Positions 16,890 to 25,432 of a DNA stretch of 64,000 bases are shown here, one piece after another. Location of the stretch: the NCBI GenBank assembly GCA_963716525.1, contig OY970315.1:1798001-1862000 (forward strand), given 5' to 3'. The position numbers and the translations under genes are program-made. Under the pieces are notes generated by a model. It saw only the letters and a program-made list of their open reading frames with translations, was not told the DNA's origin and made no database searches. Numbering within the stretch: position 1 is the first letter of the stretch; each line of letters begins with the position of its first letter. The DNA comes from JBBREP01 sp963716525. Lineage in GTDB: Bacteria > Actinomycetota > Acidimicrobiia > IMCC26256 > PALSA-610.

Positions 16890-18140
16890 TCACGGCACCC
16901 GCGCCGTGCGCGCTCGATCGTCGGCGGCCGGGTCGAGGAATCGGCCGGCGGTGAGGACGGTGATGGCGAGGACGGCCGTGACGATGCCGGACACGACGAA
17001 CGGGACGTGGCCCGTGCCGTGCCAGGCAAGTCCGGCCCACACGCCTGCGACCAGTAGTCCGACGCCATTGACGGCGGCATGGATACCCAGCGCGGTGCCG
17101 CGTTCGTCCGCTCGGACGAGGTCGGCGATCCAGGCACGGCTGATGCCGTCGGTGAGCGCGGTGTACGCGCCGTAGAGCGGCAGCAGGAACCACAGCCACG
17201 CCACGGTCGTCGTGAGCCCGTAACCGAGGTAGGTCACCGAGAAGATCACGAGCCCGACGGCGAATACGACACGTCGGCCGAGCCGGTCGGAAACGACCCC
17301 CGCGGGGAAGCTCAGCAGCGCGTAGCTGAGGTTGTAGAGCACATAGAGAAACACGACACCGGCGAAATCGAGGCCGAGATCCTTTGCGCGTAGGAGCAGA
17401 AGCGTGTCCGGGAAGTTGACGAGCCCGAAGACGCCGATGAGGCCGATCACTCGCCAGTAGCGGCGCGGCAGGCCCCGTGGTGACCATGCCTGTTCCGATT
17501 CGGGTTTCGGGTGTGGCCGCTCGCGGATGAGGAACACGAGCGCCGCGCTGAATATGGCCGGGATGAGCGCGATCCACAGCAGTGGACGGAACCGCTGCCC
17601 GACGAGTTCGTATAGACCGAGGCCGATCAGCGGTCCGACCACGGCGCCGGCGGTGTCCGCCGCGCGGTGGAATCCGAACGCGCGGCCGCGGTTCGCAGGC
17701 GTGGTGTCGTCGGCGATGATCGCGTCGCGTGGCGGGCCCCGCACGCCCTTACCCACCCGATCGGTGACGCGCGCGGCGAGGACCATAGGCCACGCCGCCG
17801 CGAGCGCGAGCAGGAACTTGCCGAACGCCGACAGGCTGTAGCCGGCACCGACCAGCGGTCGCCGCTGGCGGAGATCGGCGAGTCGACCCGACAGGGCCTT
17901 CATCGCCGACGCCGTGCCGTCGGCCAGGCCTTCGATCATTCCGAGCACAGCCGGCGGCGCGCCGAGCACCCCGGTGACAAAGAATGGCAAGACTGGATAC
18001 AGAAGCTCGGACGCGGTGTCCTGGAAGAACGACACCACCGACACCACGTAGATGTTGCGGCTCAGCCGCGCGCGTTTGCGCGGCGCGCCGACGGTCGACG
18101 CCGCTGGCGAGGCAGCGTGGTCCGCGTCGCTCTGATCCAT
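16890..18140 (-). CDS. MFS transporter
   Basis: A 416-residue, 12-helix major facilitator. After a short polar N-terminus (ATG 18140) come NIYVVSVVSFFQDTASELLY and the first helices. The MFS signature after helix 2 is ALSGRLADLRQRRP, and the matching C-terminal copy is GVVSDRLGRRVVF. DRVGKGVRGPPRDAII is the conserved loop of a subgroup often annotated as MFS permeases of unknown substrate. An in-frame extension to 18194 is possible but is poor in family-like sequence. It converges with the hydrolase operon. Confidence 0.85.
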   Translation of the reverse strand: MDQSDADHAASPAASTVGAPRKRARLSRNIYVVSVVSFFQDTASELLYPVLPFFVTGVLGAPPAVLGMIEGLADGTASAMKALSGRLADLRQRRPLVGAGYSLSAFGKFLLALAAAWPMVLAARVTDRVGKGVRGPPRDAIIADDTTPANRGRAFGFHRAADTAGAVVGPLIGLGLYELVGQRFRPLLWIALIPAIFSAALVFLIRERPHPKPESEQAWSPRGLPRRYWRVIGLIGVFGLVNFPDTLLLLRAKDLGLDFAGVVFLYVLYNLSYALLSFPAGVVSDRLGRRVVFAVGLVIFSVTYLGYGLTTTVAWLWFLLPLYGAYTALTDGISRAWIADLVRADERGTALGIHAAVNGVGLLVAGVWAGLAWHGTGHVPFVVSGIVTAVLAITVLTAGRFLDPAADDRARTARVP

Positions 18141-18473
18141 GGCACGCGAAGTCTCGCAGACCACACGCGAGTCGACCCCCACACGGCCACGCACCCGAGT
18201 GCGCGCGCCAAGAGCGTCGGGTGGCCTGCCTGCGGTCCGTAGCGAAGCAGTCGGGCGAAAGTCCGTTCGGGTAGCGTCTCGTCACCTCCACGGCACGATC
18301 CATCGAGCCCAGCGCTTTCACCGGCCGCGCCGCCGGCTGACCATGAGTGCAGCGCTCGGAGGTCTGACGAGAGCGTTCCGCATGACCGTCACGCGCTGCC
18401 GCCCGTTCGCATCGACGCCCGTTCGCAGACACGCCATCACCGACCGGCCGGTCAGCGCGAGATGTGGCACGTG
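18141..18473. other. Divergent intergenic region with a 12-bp palindrome
   Basis: About 330 bases between the MFS gene and the following membrane-protein gene, which point away from each other. I see no convincing coding sequence. GACCGGCCGGTC at 18442-18453 is a perfect palindrome 20 bases before the downstream ATG. It could be an operator or a hairpin over the start region. Promoters for both genes must lie here, but I cannot pick out clear -35/-10 boxes. Confidence 0.4.
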
Positions 18474-19967
18474 ATGAGTGACGCGCGCTCCGCGAACGAG
18501 TGGCGCTGGTGGGCGGCTGGGGCATGGTTCGTCGTCCTCGTCGTATCGATACTCCCGGCCCTCGCCGCGCACCCGCGGCTCAACTTCGACTCGGCCAGCT
18601 ATCTGACGAATCCGTCGCTGAACTCGGGACGCCTGCCGGTGGTCCCGGCGGTCTTCGCGCTCATGACCCACGACTTGCGGGCCATCGGCATCGCCCAGAC
18701 TCTCGTCGGGGCGTTCTGCTGGTGCTTGCTGCTCTCGGAGATCGCGCGATGCACTCAGCGGGTGGTCCGATTGCTCGCGCTCGGGTCGGTGGTCGTGATC
18801 GCGTGCTCCACCTACGTCGTCCAGTGGTACGCGGCCATTCTCAGCGACTCGATCTCGATCTCGTTGCTCGTCCTCGTCGTCGGCCTCCTCGCCCGCTGGC
18901 AGCGACTCCGCGCATCGGCGTGGCCGCTCGTGGCGGCGTGCGTGCTGTGGGCCATGACCAGGCCGACCAACGCCTACACGGTGTGCATCGCCGCGGTCAT
19001 CCTCATGCCGGTTGCGCTCGCCAAGTACAGGAAGGAACTACCGAAGGTCGCGTGCGTGCTGATTGTGTCGCTGGCCGGCATCTACCTGGCCGGCCGGGGG
19101 CAACTGTGGCAGGAACCGTTCCTGCATTCGATAACCGAGCGTGTCCTTCCGAGCCCTTCACTGCGAGGCTGGTTCGCCGGTCATGGGATGCCGGTGACGC
19201 CGGCCCTGACGAGACTCAGTGGTCCGTTCACGCACAGCAGCGGCACCGCTCTCGTGCACAGCCCGGCGCTCCACTCGTTCCGGTCGTGGATGGATCGCTC
19301 CGGCAAGACCGTCTTCGTCGAGTTCATGGCTACGCACATTGGCTGGGTGCTCCACGGCACATTCAGCCGGCACGAGGAACTCCCGCCAACTCTGATCGCC
19401 TACTACGGAGGCGGCGTTGCCCGGCCCTGGTACCCCGCGCCGCTGCGGAACCTGTTCCTCTCCGACCGTCAACTCGAGCTGTTGGTTCTCGTCGGTGCCG
19501 CCGTGTTCGGCTGTGCGGCCCGCGCCGCGCGCCGGACCTTGCGACCGGCACGAGATGCCGTGTTGCTCTGGGGCTCGGTGATCGTGCTGGGATTCGTCAC
19601 GCTCGCGATCGACTGGGCCGGCGACTCCTGGGAGGTGGGACGGCACTCCGTCGATGGCACCATCATCGTCGCCCTTGCCGCCGTGATGCTGCTCACCGGT
19701 CTGGGCTCGAACCCGTCCCCGCCGCGCGCCGTCGAATCGGTGGATTCCTCGCGCGGTGAGCCTTACCGGGATTCGGGAACATCGAGGAACCGGCGCGCGA
19801 GCTGGCGCAGTTGCGTACGCAGCGCGTCGTCGTCGAGGTCGGCGATGATCGGGTGCGTCACAGCACCCGCGATCGCGGCGGTCAGCATCGCAGCCGTCGT
19901 GCGGGCCTGCGGGCTGCTGTCGTTGCCGGCGAGCAGACGGAACAGCCGGCCCATCACCTCGCGGTAG
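18474..19967 (+). CDS. Polytopic membrane protein, possible glycosyltransferase-like
   Basis: About 497 residues with ten or so hydrophobic helices from residue 10 to 415, for example AAGAWFVVLVVSILPALAA and DSISISLLVLVVGLLARW. A large loop in the middle (about residues 200-290) contains Trp, His and Arg. An acidic pair after the first helix (NFDSASYL) recalls GT-C-type lipid-linked sugar transferases, but the similarity is weak. The last 70 residues turn polar and Arg/Ser-rich and are antisense to the TetR gene, with which the frame overlaps for about 205 bases. A true stop near 19760 was probably lost or frameshifted. ATG 18462 is an alternative start. Confidence 0.6.
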   Translation: MSDARSANEWRWWAAGAWFVVLVVSILPALAAHPRLNFDSASYLTNPSLNSGRLPVVPAVFALMTHDLRAIGIAQTLVGAFCWCLLLSEIARCTQRVVRLLALGSVVVIACSTYVVQWYAAILSDSISISLLVLVVGLLARWQRLRASAWPLVAACVLWAMTRPTNAYTVCIAAVILMPVALAKYRKELPKVACVLIVSLAGIYLAGRGQLWQEPFLHSITERVLPSPSLRGWFAGHGMPVTPALTRLSGPFTHSSGTALVHSPALHSFRSWMDRSGKTVFVEFMATHIGWVLHGTFSRHEELPPTLIAYYGGGVARPWYPAPLRNLFLSDRQLELLVLVGAAVFGCAARAARRTLRPARDAVLLWGSVIVLGFVTLAIDWAGDSWEVGRHSVDGTIIVALAAVMLLTGLGSNPSPPRAVESVDSSRGEPYRDSGTSRNRRASWRSCVRSASSSRSAMIGCVTAPAIAAVSIAAVVRACGLLSLPASRRNSRPITSR

Positions 19968-20356
19968 TGCGGGCTGTCCCGGAAATGTCGCACGATGACC
20001 GGGTCGCGTTGCACCGTGCTGAGGATCCGACCGCGCTCGACCGCCAGGTCGACGATCCCGTCGACGAGCACCTCACGTGCGCGCACGCGCGATCGCTCCG
20101 CCTCGGCCTGGACCACGAGCTCTTCCACGCGCGCGAGCTCGACCTCGGCGACTGCCAGGACGATCGCTTCCTTGGTGTTGAACTGGTGGTAGACGGCGGC
20201 TTTCGTCACGCCGACGTTGTCGGCGATCATCTGCAGCGATGTGCCGCCGACGCCGTGCTCGGCGAAAAGCTGCAGTGCCGCCGTCACGATGCGGGCCTTC
20301 GGGGCGCTCGGCGCGGCCACTCGCGTCGCCGAAACCGCCGCGACCTTTGCTGGCAC
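19763..20356 (-). CDS. TetR-family transcriptional regulator
   Basis: A 197-residue repressor. The N-terminal helix-turn-helix is classic for the family: ARIVTAALQLFAEHGVGGTS, then LQMIADNVGVTKAAVYHQF and NTKEAIVLAV. The C-terminal helical domain presumably binds a small ligand. It diverges from the SCO6745-like gene at 20556, and a perfect 12-bp palindrome lies 24 bases before its own start. It therefore probably represses itself and perhaps its neighbour. Confidence 0.9.
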   Translation of the reverse strand: MPAKVAAVSATRVAAPSAPKARIVTAALQLFAEHGVGGTSLQMIADNVGVTKAAVYHQFNTKEAIVLAVAEVELARVEELVVQAEAERSRVRAREVLVDGIVDLAVERGRILSTVQRDPVIVRHFRDSPHYREVMGRLFRLLAGNDSSPQARTTAAMLTAAIAGAVTHPIIADLDDDALRTQLRQLARRFLDVPESR

Positions 20357-20379
20357 GGATGCAACCTAATGCCGCATGA

Positions 20380-20391
20380 GCAAACGTTTGC
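20380..20391. promoter_or_regulatory. Candidate TetR operator (perfect palindrome)
   Basis: GCAAACGTTTGC, a perfect 12-bp palindrome in the 199-bp divergent region between the tetR gene (ATG 20356) and the SCO6745-like gene. TetR regulators commonly bind palindromes of this kind next to their own gene. A weaker imperfect palindrome, GACGCCGCATGCTGCGTC, lies about 20 bases further right. Confidence 0.55.
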
Positions 20392-20555
20392 GGCGTCGTG
20401 GCGGCCGGATGACGCCGCATGCTGCGTCCTCGTCCTCGACGTAGTTCGCTACGCGTTCGTCATGCGTCGCTGTGCGATGAGTTTCGCCGCGCGCAACCGT
20501 CGAATTGATCGTGCGGATCCGCAAGGGGCGGGGCGTGCAGCATGAGGAGCAGGCC

Positions 20556-21374
20556 ATGAGTTCGATGCCTCGCCGGATGTTCGACCTGGTCGAGCCGATC
20601 GGTGTCATTCCCTACACCGCCGACGAACCGAACGAGGCAATGTTTGCTCTGGGGTTCACCAACTACTGGGATACCTACTTCGCCGGACGGGCTGCACCCC
20701 TGGGCCTGGCCCCGGCGGAGGTGGTGGACGCCGTCTTCTACAACTTCGCTCCCGGCGAGGTGGCTCGCCATATCCCCAAGGTGTGGCGCACCACCACGCC
20801 CGAAGCGGCGATCGCCGCTCGTCAGATGGGGTGCGCGAAGGCGCTGCGGCGGATCCTCGGCGATCACGTCGACTCGCCAGCCTTCGCACGCGCCAGCGCA
20901 CTGTTGCTCAAGGCGGCGACCAGCGCACCATTCGAGGGCCGGCCGATGTACGCCGCGCTGCTCGCGATCCCGATCCCCGCTGACGCGGTGGCCCGCCTCT
21001 TTCATGCGGCTTCCTTGCTGCGCGAGCACCGCGGCGACGGGCACATCGCGGCCCTGATGATCGAGGGTATCGGCGGCCTCGAGGCGCACGTCCTCGTCGC
21101 CCTCGACGTGGGCATGCCCGCGGAGAGATTCGGACGCATCCACCACCTCCCGGCCGCGCAGCTCGCCGCCGTGATCGACGGGATGCGCGATCGCGGCCTG
21201 ATCGGAGACGACGGTTGGCTGAGCGACACGGGTCGCGCCGTCAAACAGCGGGTCGAGGCGTTGACCGATGACCTGGCGGCGAGGCCCTACGAGAGCCTGG
21301 AGCCCGACGAGCTCGATGAGCTCGTGGCCACGCTCGAGCCGCTCGCCGCCCTGCTACTCGCCGCCCAGCACTAG
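20556..21374 (+). CDS. SCO6745-family protein
   Basis: A 272-residue member of the actinobacterial SCO6745 family, which has a helical N-terminal half and a MarR-like helix-turn-helix C-terminal part. Typical segments are RRMFDLVEPIGVIPYTADEP, FTNYWDTYFAGRAAPLG, AVFYNFAPGEVARHIPKVW and the C-terminal DRGLIGDDGWLSDTGRAVKQ. I chose ATG 20556, preceded by GAGGAG. The family's function is not established. The divergent TetR gene and shared palindrome suggest it is inducible. Confidence 0.8.
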   Translation: MSSMPRRMFDLVEPIGVIPYTADEPNEAMFALGFTNYWDTYFAGRAAPLGLAPAEVVDAVFYNFAPGEVARHIPKVWRTTTPEAAIAARQMGCAKALRRILGDHVDSPAFARASALLLKAATSAPFEGRPMYAALLAIPIPADAVARLFHAASLLREHRGDGHIAALMIEGIGGLEAHVLVALDVGMPAERFGRIHHLPAAQLAAVIDGMRDRGLIGDDGWLSDTGRAVKQRVEALTDDLAARPYESLEPDELDELVATLEPLAALLLAAQH

Positions 21375-21385
21375 GGCGAAGAGGC

Positions 21386-21805
21386 TCACACGGCCTGGTA
21401 GCGGGCGACGGTGTAGGCGATCATCAGCGGCACGATGGTGGCGAACACCACGGTGCCGCACGTGAGCGCCGCGAGCGGGCCACCCGGAGTGTGATTCTTC
21501 GCGAACGCCCATTCGATCATGCCACCTTGGACGACGTACGCGATCAGCGCGACCGCGAACACCTGACCGAACCGCTGCCAGGCGAACGGACGGATGCGCA
21601 CCAACAGCACGACCGCCACGAGCTCGAGGGCGATCGCAGCAACTTCGAGCGCAGCCGGAAGCGTGACCGACGGATGCTCCATCGCCTGCCCGGCGAGGAT
21701 GACCCCTCCGACGACGGCCAGCGCCAGCGCGACCATCGCGACGGGCACGACCGGCGGGAACTTCCGTTCGAGCGGCCGGACGGCCGCGACGTCGACGGCG
21801 CTCAT
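21386..21805 (-). CDS. Small four-helix membrane protein
   Basis: A 139-residue integral membrane protein with about four helices (VVPVAMVALALAVVGGVILA; ALEVAAIALELVAVVLLV; FGQVFAVALIAYVV; a C-terminal helix with TIVPLMIAYTVA). Its ATG overlaps the stop of the upstream gene as ATGA, so the two proteins are probably made in equal amounts and may form one complex. No known motif is recognised. It converges with the SCO6745-like gene. Confidence 0.65.
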   Translation of the reverse strand: MSAVDVAAVRPLERKFPPVVPVAMVALALAVVGGVILAGQAMEHPSVTLPAALEVAAIALELVAVVLLVRIRPFAWQRFGQVFAVALIAYVVQGGMIEWAFAKNHTPGGPLAALTCGTVVFATIVPLMIAYTVARYQAV

Positions 21806-22422
21806 CGCGACGCGACCCGCGTCATGATGACGAGCGTCGCGATCTGCATCGCGCCGGTGATACCGGCGGTGTACACGAAGCGCTGCATCAGCTTGCCGAT
21901 CACCTCGCCGTCGGGTTGCGGCTTCTTCATCTCGAAGAGCACCGCAACGTTCGCCGGCTCCAGGATGCCGAGCGCGATCACGGCCATGATCGCCACGACG
22001 ATCATCGACACGACGAGCCACCCGTGATTCGGGTTGCCCGAGGCGAGGTTCCCGTAGTCCAAGGCGAGCTGGAAGCCCGCGGCGAGGGTCATCAAGACGA
22101 CCGTCGGCATCAGCAGCAGCATCTTCGGCATGAACCGGGCCGAGAACTCCGCGCGCGCCGGCAGCGACAGCCGTCCCAGGATCGGTCCGAGGATCAGGCC
22201 GACGTAGAGGTCGACGCCGGTCCACAGTCCGCCCCCGGCGACGTGCGAGAACGTGAGTGCCCAGTGGGAATCCGACGCGATCGCGTAGACGACGAAACCG
22301 ACCGCCACGGCCACGAAAGGGAGGCCCATGCGCGGCACGATCTCGATGTCGATCGGCGGCGGGCCGTGCCCGGCCGGAGCGCTCCCGACGTGTGGCGGTG
22401 CCGCGGCAACAGTCTGGCTCAT
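21802..22422 (-). CDS. Membrane protein, CopD/DUF2269-like
   Basis: A 206-residue protein with a Pro/Gly/His-rich cytoplasmic start and about five helices. SDSHWALTFSHVAGGGLWTG contains His residues entering a membrane helix, as in CopD or DUF2269 proteins, which may bind heme or copper. A second feature is ALDYGNLASGNPNHGWLVVS between helices. The start has GAGGAG at the right distance. The next gene overlaps by four bases. Function is inferred only as a membrane redox or metal partner. Confidence 0.65.
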   Translation of the reverse strand: MSQTVAAAPPHVGSAPAGHGPPPIDIEIVPRMGLPFVAVAVGFVVYAIASDSHWALTFSHVAGGGLWTGVDLYVGLILGPILGRLSLPARAEFSARFMPKMLLLMPTVVLMTLAAGFQLALDYGNLASGNPNHGWLVVSMIVVAIMAVIALGILEPANVAVLFEMKKPQPDGEVIGKLMQRFVYTAGITGAMQIATLVIMTRVASR

Positions 22423-22537
22423 GTCGTGCTCCTCAACCGACGCCTCGACCGTGAGGACGCGACCTTACGTCGCTCGCCGGGTGCTCTGCACTGATCTTGC
22501 CTCGCGCCTCGGCGCCTCGCGCTGCCGCCCGGCTCGC

Positions 22538-22652
22538 CACGAAACGGGGGCCGCTGCCCGCACGAAGCTGGGGCCGCTGCGCGCACGAAGCTGGGGCCGC
22601 TGCGCGCACGTAGCTGGGGCCGCTGCGCGCACGTAGCTGGGGCCGCTGCCCG
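22538..22652. repeat. Five tandem copies of a 23-bp unit
   Basis: The unit CACGAAGCTGGGGCCGCTGCGCG repeats five times head to tail without spacers. The inner copies differ only at A/T in position 5 and at the second-to-last bases; the first copy is degenerate (CACGAAACGGGGGCC). At 23 bp it would shift frame each time, so it is not coding. It lies after the DegV gene and before the start of the CopD-like gene, both on the minus strand. Confidence 0.9.
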
Positions 22653-22691
22653 CGACGACGATGCCGTCGACTGCTTGCGGCGCGCGGCTCG

Positions 22692-23522
22692 TCAGCGCCA
22701 GTACCACGCGAGGCCGACGAGGCCCCGACCGGTGTGCGCGGTGATCACCGTGCCCGCCTCGAGCACCTCGGCCCGAGCGACGACGACCTCGCGGGTAACT
22801 CGGGCGAGCGCGTCGTGCGCGCTCGCCTCGGCCGCCGCGTGCACCGCGAGCACGTGCAGGCGGCCCGCCGTCGTGAGATGCGTGCCTCGCAACGGTGCCG
22901 AGGCCAGCACGGTCGCGGCCATCATGTCGAGTGCGCCGGTGTGGTCGCGCGCGGTTGCCACGCGGCTCGCCTTGCCGTCGCGGAACTCGAACACGGGCTC
23001 GTGAGGCGGCGCGCACGGATCGTCGTCGAGTTCGGGAACCCGCCCGCTGCGCCGGAGCGCGCCGAGATTCGGGACCGTGGCGACGAAGCGCACATGGTCG
23101 GCGGCGCGCGCGGCGGCCCGTGCGACAGCATCGAGGCGGTCGCCTGCTGCGGCCGCGCGCGCGGCGGCATCGACCACGAGCCCCTGCGCGGCCGTCGCGG
23201 TGCCGGTGTCGACGACGACCACCCGGGAACCGGCGCGTGCCGCGGCGATGGTGGCCGACGCGTACGAGGCGCTCATCGTCGATGCCACGGTCAATACCAC
23301 CGCACCGTCGTGACTCGCTCCGCCGCCGATGGCTCGTTCGTAGTCGGACGGTGATGGTGCTGCGGTATCGACGCTTCCCGCCGCGACCACGTCGCCGAAC
23401 GCGCGCGCGCCATCGCGTTCCAGGTGCCCGTCGACGCTCGTCCACATCGGCACGGTCGCAACGAGCGCCGCGGTGGCGCGCGGGAGCGCCGCCGCGCTGT
23501 CGGTCACGATCCTGACTGTCAT
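22692..23522 (-). CDS. DegV-family fatty-acid-binding protein
   Basis: A 276-residue DegV protein, a family that binds a fatty acid between two alpha/beta domains; in Firmicutes the homolog FakB presents fatty acids to a kinase. Hallmarks are RIVTDSAAALPRA at the start, the AAPSPSDYERAI segment and the STMSASYASATIAA loop. The C-terminal domain includes HVLAVHAAAEASAH. No fatty-acid kinase gene is visible nearby. Length is normal and the frame is intact. Confidence 0.85.
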   Translation of the reverse strand: MTVRIVTDSAAALPRATAALVATVPMWTSVDGHLERDGARAFGDVVAAGSVDTAAPSPSDYERAIGGGASHDGAVVLTVASTMSASYASATIAAARAGSRVVVVDTGTATAAQGLVVDAAARAAAAGDRLDAVARAAARAADHVRFVATVPNLGALRRSGRVPELDDDPCAPPHEPVFEFRDGKASRVATARDHTGALDMMAATVLASAPLRGTHLTTAGRLHVLAVHAAAEASAHDALARVTREVVVARAEVLEAGTVITAHTGRGLVGLAWYWR

Positions 23523-23597
23523 GCCGGCGTACGTACCCCGAAACCCGTCCGGTTCAGTCCCCGCCCTCGTCGCCGGCGCGCCGGCGACGCGATCGGG

Positions 23598-24005
23598 CTA
23601 CTCGCGCAGCGCCGGAGTGACGGTGAGCCCCACGAGCAGCCCCTCGGGCGACATCACGTGCACGATCTGCTGGCCCCACGGCATCGTGCGCGGCTCGTGC
23701 AGCAAGCGGTACCCGGCGCTCTGCAACTCTCGGGCGGCCGCGTCCACGTCGTCGACGTCGAATTCGATCGTCGCCTGCGGTTCGGGAATGTCCGCCGGCC
23801 ATTCCTTGGTGCCGAAGCACGCTTCGGCCGCCTCCCACAGGCGCCACAGCCCGAGATGCTTCAGCCCGTCGAGTTCGCTCGTGGCGATGTAGTCGTAGTC
23901 GGCGTCGTGCTGCAGCGGCAGTCCGAGCGTCTCCCCGTAGAAGCGCAGGCTCTCGTCGCGGTCGCGCACGATCGGCGAGCAACCGGCGCAGAACAGCACC
24001 CTCAT
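23598..24005 (-). CDS. VOC-family (glyoxalase/bleomycin resistance-like) protein
   Basis: A 135-residue single vicinal-oxygen-chelate domain pair. SPIVRDRDESLRFYGETLGL is the typical first beta-alpha unit, and TIEFDVDDVDAAARELQSAG with HVMSPEGLLVGLT forms the second. The start has AGGAGG nine bases upstream. VOC and DinB genes often sit beside WYL/YafY-type regulators, and here a DinB gene and a WYL remnant follow within 1.3 kb. Substrate unknown. Confidence 0.85.
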   Translation of the reverse strand: MRVLFCAGCSPIVRDRDESLRFYGETLGLPLQHDADYDYIATSELDGLKHLGLWRLWEAAEACFGTKEWPADIPEPQATIEFDVDDVDAAARELQSAGYRLLHEPRTMPWGQQIVHVMSPEGLLVGLTVTPALRE

Positions 24006-24249
24006 GCCGTCACCTCCTGGCCGCGTGTGGTGCGTGCACGGTGTGGTCTATCCCGTGAGTTGCGCCGCGCCACCGCGTCCGCCCGGCGGCCGGGTACCTG
24101 CGCTGCCGTCGGAGAGATCGCCCGAGCCGAGGCGGGTCGACTCACCGCCGGACCGAGGCGACGCCATCGCGAGTTGGACAAGACCCTCGACGAGAGCGCG
24201 ATGCGTCCCACCATTGTCCCGTGCGAGGTGGCGGCAGTTGGGGCCCGGG

Positions 24250-24819
24250 TCAAGCGCCGCGGCGCCAGGGCTTGATCCACTCGGTCTCGGGTTGGCCCTC
24301 GGCCGCGGCGAGCAGCGCGAACGATGTGGCACCGTCGAGCGATTCGCGGATGATGTCGGCATGGCCGGCGTGGCGAGCGGTCTCTTGGATCAGGTGCAGC
24401 AGCACCCAGCGCACCGACCATGACTCGATGTCCGGCGGGAACCAGGGCACGTCCTTCGGCACGGGCACCGGCGTGTCGAGGTCGAGGTCGGCGACGGTGT
24501 CGTCGGTCTCGCGCCCCGCCGCCTCGTAGCCGGCGAGGAGGCTTGCGAGCGTCTCGCCGCGCTCCATGCGAAAGCCGCGTGCGTAATCGCTGGGGTCGCG
24601 GTCGCGGCGGCGCTGCAGCGTCGTGTCCATCCACGCGCGCTCCACCTCGGTGCAGTGCTTCACGAGCCCGCCGACGCAGAGCGCACTCGCGCTCGGCGTC
24701 GTCGCGGCCTCCTCGTCGGTGAGGCCGTAGGCGGTCGTGCGCAGCACGAGGCGCTGCTGCGCGAGGTACGCGCAGAGCGCGTCGCGCTCGTCGGTGACAG
24801 GGCGTACGAGGCCGGGCAT
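24250..24819 (-). CDS. DinB/DUF664-family putative metalloenzyme
   Basis: A 189-residue four-helix-bundle protein of the DinB/DUF664 type. Metal-ligand candidates are the His in GGLVKHCTEVERAW and the pair in LLHLIQETARHAGHADIIRE, the standard three-His pattern. Members of the group use thiol cofactors such as mycothiol or act as thiol transferases. I chose ATG 24819 (MPGLVRP), preceded by GAGGAG. The gene points away from the WYL remnant, with an inverted repeat between them. Confidence 0.85.
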   Translation of the reverse strand: MPGLVRPVTDERDALCAYLAQQRLVLRTTAYGLTDEEAATTPSASALCVGGLVKHCTEVERAWMDTTLQRRRDRDPSDYARGFRMERGETLASLLAGYEAAGRETDDTVADLDLDTPVPVPKDVPWFPPDIESWSVRWVLLHLIQETARHAGHADIIRESLDGATSFALLAAAEGQPETEWIKPWRRGA

Positions 24820-24848
24820 CGTGGACTCCTCACGGGTTTGGGTCGTAG

Positions 24849-25376
24849 GTGTGTGCAGGTTCAGCATGGCCCTCGAAACCGGTCACCATATGGCCGGTTT
24901 TGGCGCGAAGATCGCGGCATGCGCGCCGACCGGCCAAGGGCTCGGTCTGGTATCTCGTCGCCGGTACCGACGGCGGTCTGCGCACGTTTCGCGTCGATCG
25001 GATCGCATCGGTCGAGGCGACAGGGGAGCGTGTCGTGCGCCCGGCCGGCTTCGATCTTGCCAGTGCGTGGCGGTTGATCGCGGAGGAGGTCGACCAGCGG
25101 CGTACGCCGTTGCGGGTGCACGCGCTCGTGCGAGACGATGCGCTCGACCTCTGCCGCTGGATCTTCGGCACACGGGCGCGCTTCGGCGCGACCGTCGACG
25201 ACGGCCGGATCGAGGTGGAGTTACGGGGCCACGGCGCCCGCTCCCTCGCCGGCGAGGTTGCCGCGTTCGGTGCCGCGCTCGAGGTGATCGATGCCCCCGC
25301 CGTGGCCGAGCATCTCGCCCGCATCGGCACCGAGCTCACCCGTCTCTACGGGTCGGGTCTCTACCGGTCGGGCTGA
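24849..25376 (+). pseudogene. WYL-domain regulator, 5'-truncated
   Basis: The recognisable part begins at KGSVWYLVAGTDGGLRTFRV, the WYL strand itself, and continues through the C-terminal extension to a normal stop (EHLARIGTELTRLYGSG). Complete WYL/YafY regulators have about 320 residues with an N-terminal helix-turn-helix; here roughly the first half is missing and the residues before KGSVWY look non-homologous. The open frame starts at 24849. The divergent DinB gene and the VOC gene are typical targets of such regulators, so the repressor half may have been deleted. Confidence 0.6.
24876..24900. promoter_or_regulatory. Inverted repeat between DinB and WYL genes
   Basis: AAACCGG at 24876-24882 is matched by CCGGTTT at 24894-24900 around an 11-bp centre that itself contains the palindrome CCATATGG. 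It lies 57 bases upstream of the DinB start and at the head of the truncated WYL gene. It may be the operator of the original WYL regulator, now orphaned. Confidence 0.5.
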
Positions 25377-25432
25377 CGTTCAGGCGCCCAGCCCGTGGCG
25401 CATCGTCGCGCGGCGTGGCCTACGCTCCATCG

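Noticed and set aside
22538..22652. CRISPR array
   Set aside because: The 23-bp units are directly adjacent with no spacers and there are no cas genes.
24006..24249. Possible short coding region between the VOC and DinB genes
   Set aside because: The open frames there are Arg-rich and short, with no start signal; I see nothing convincing in this stretch.
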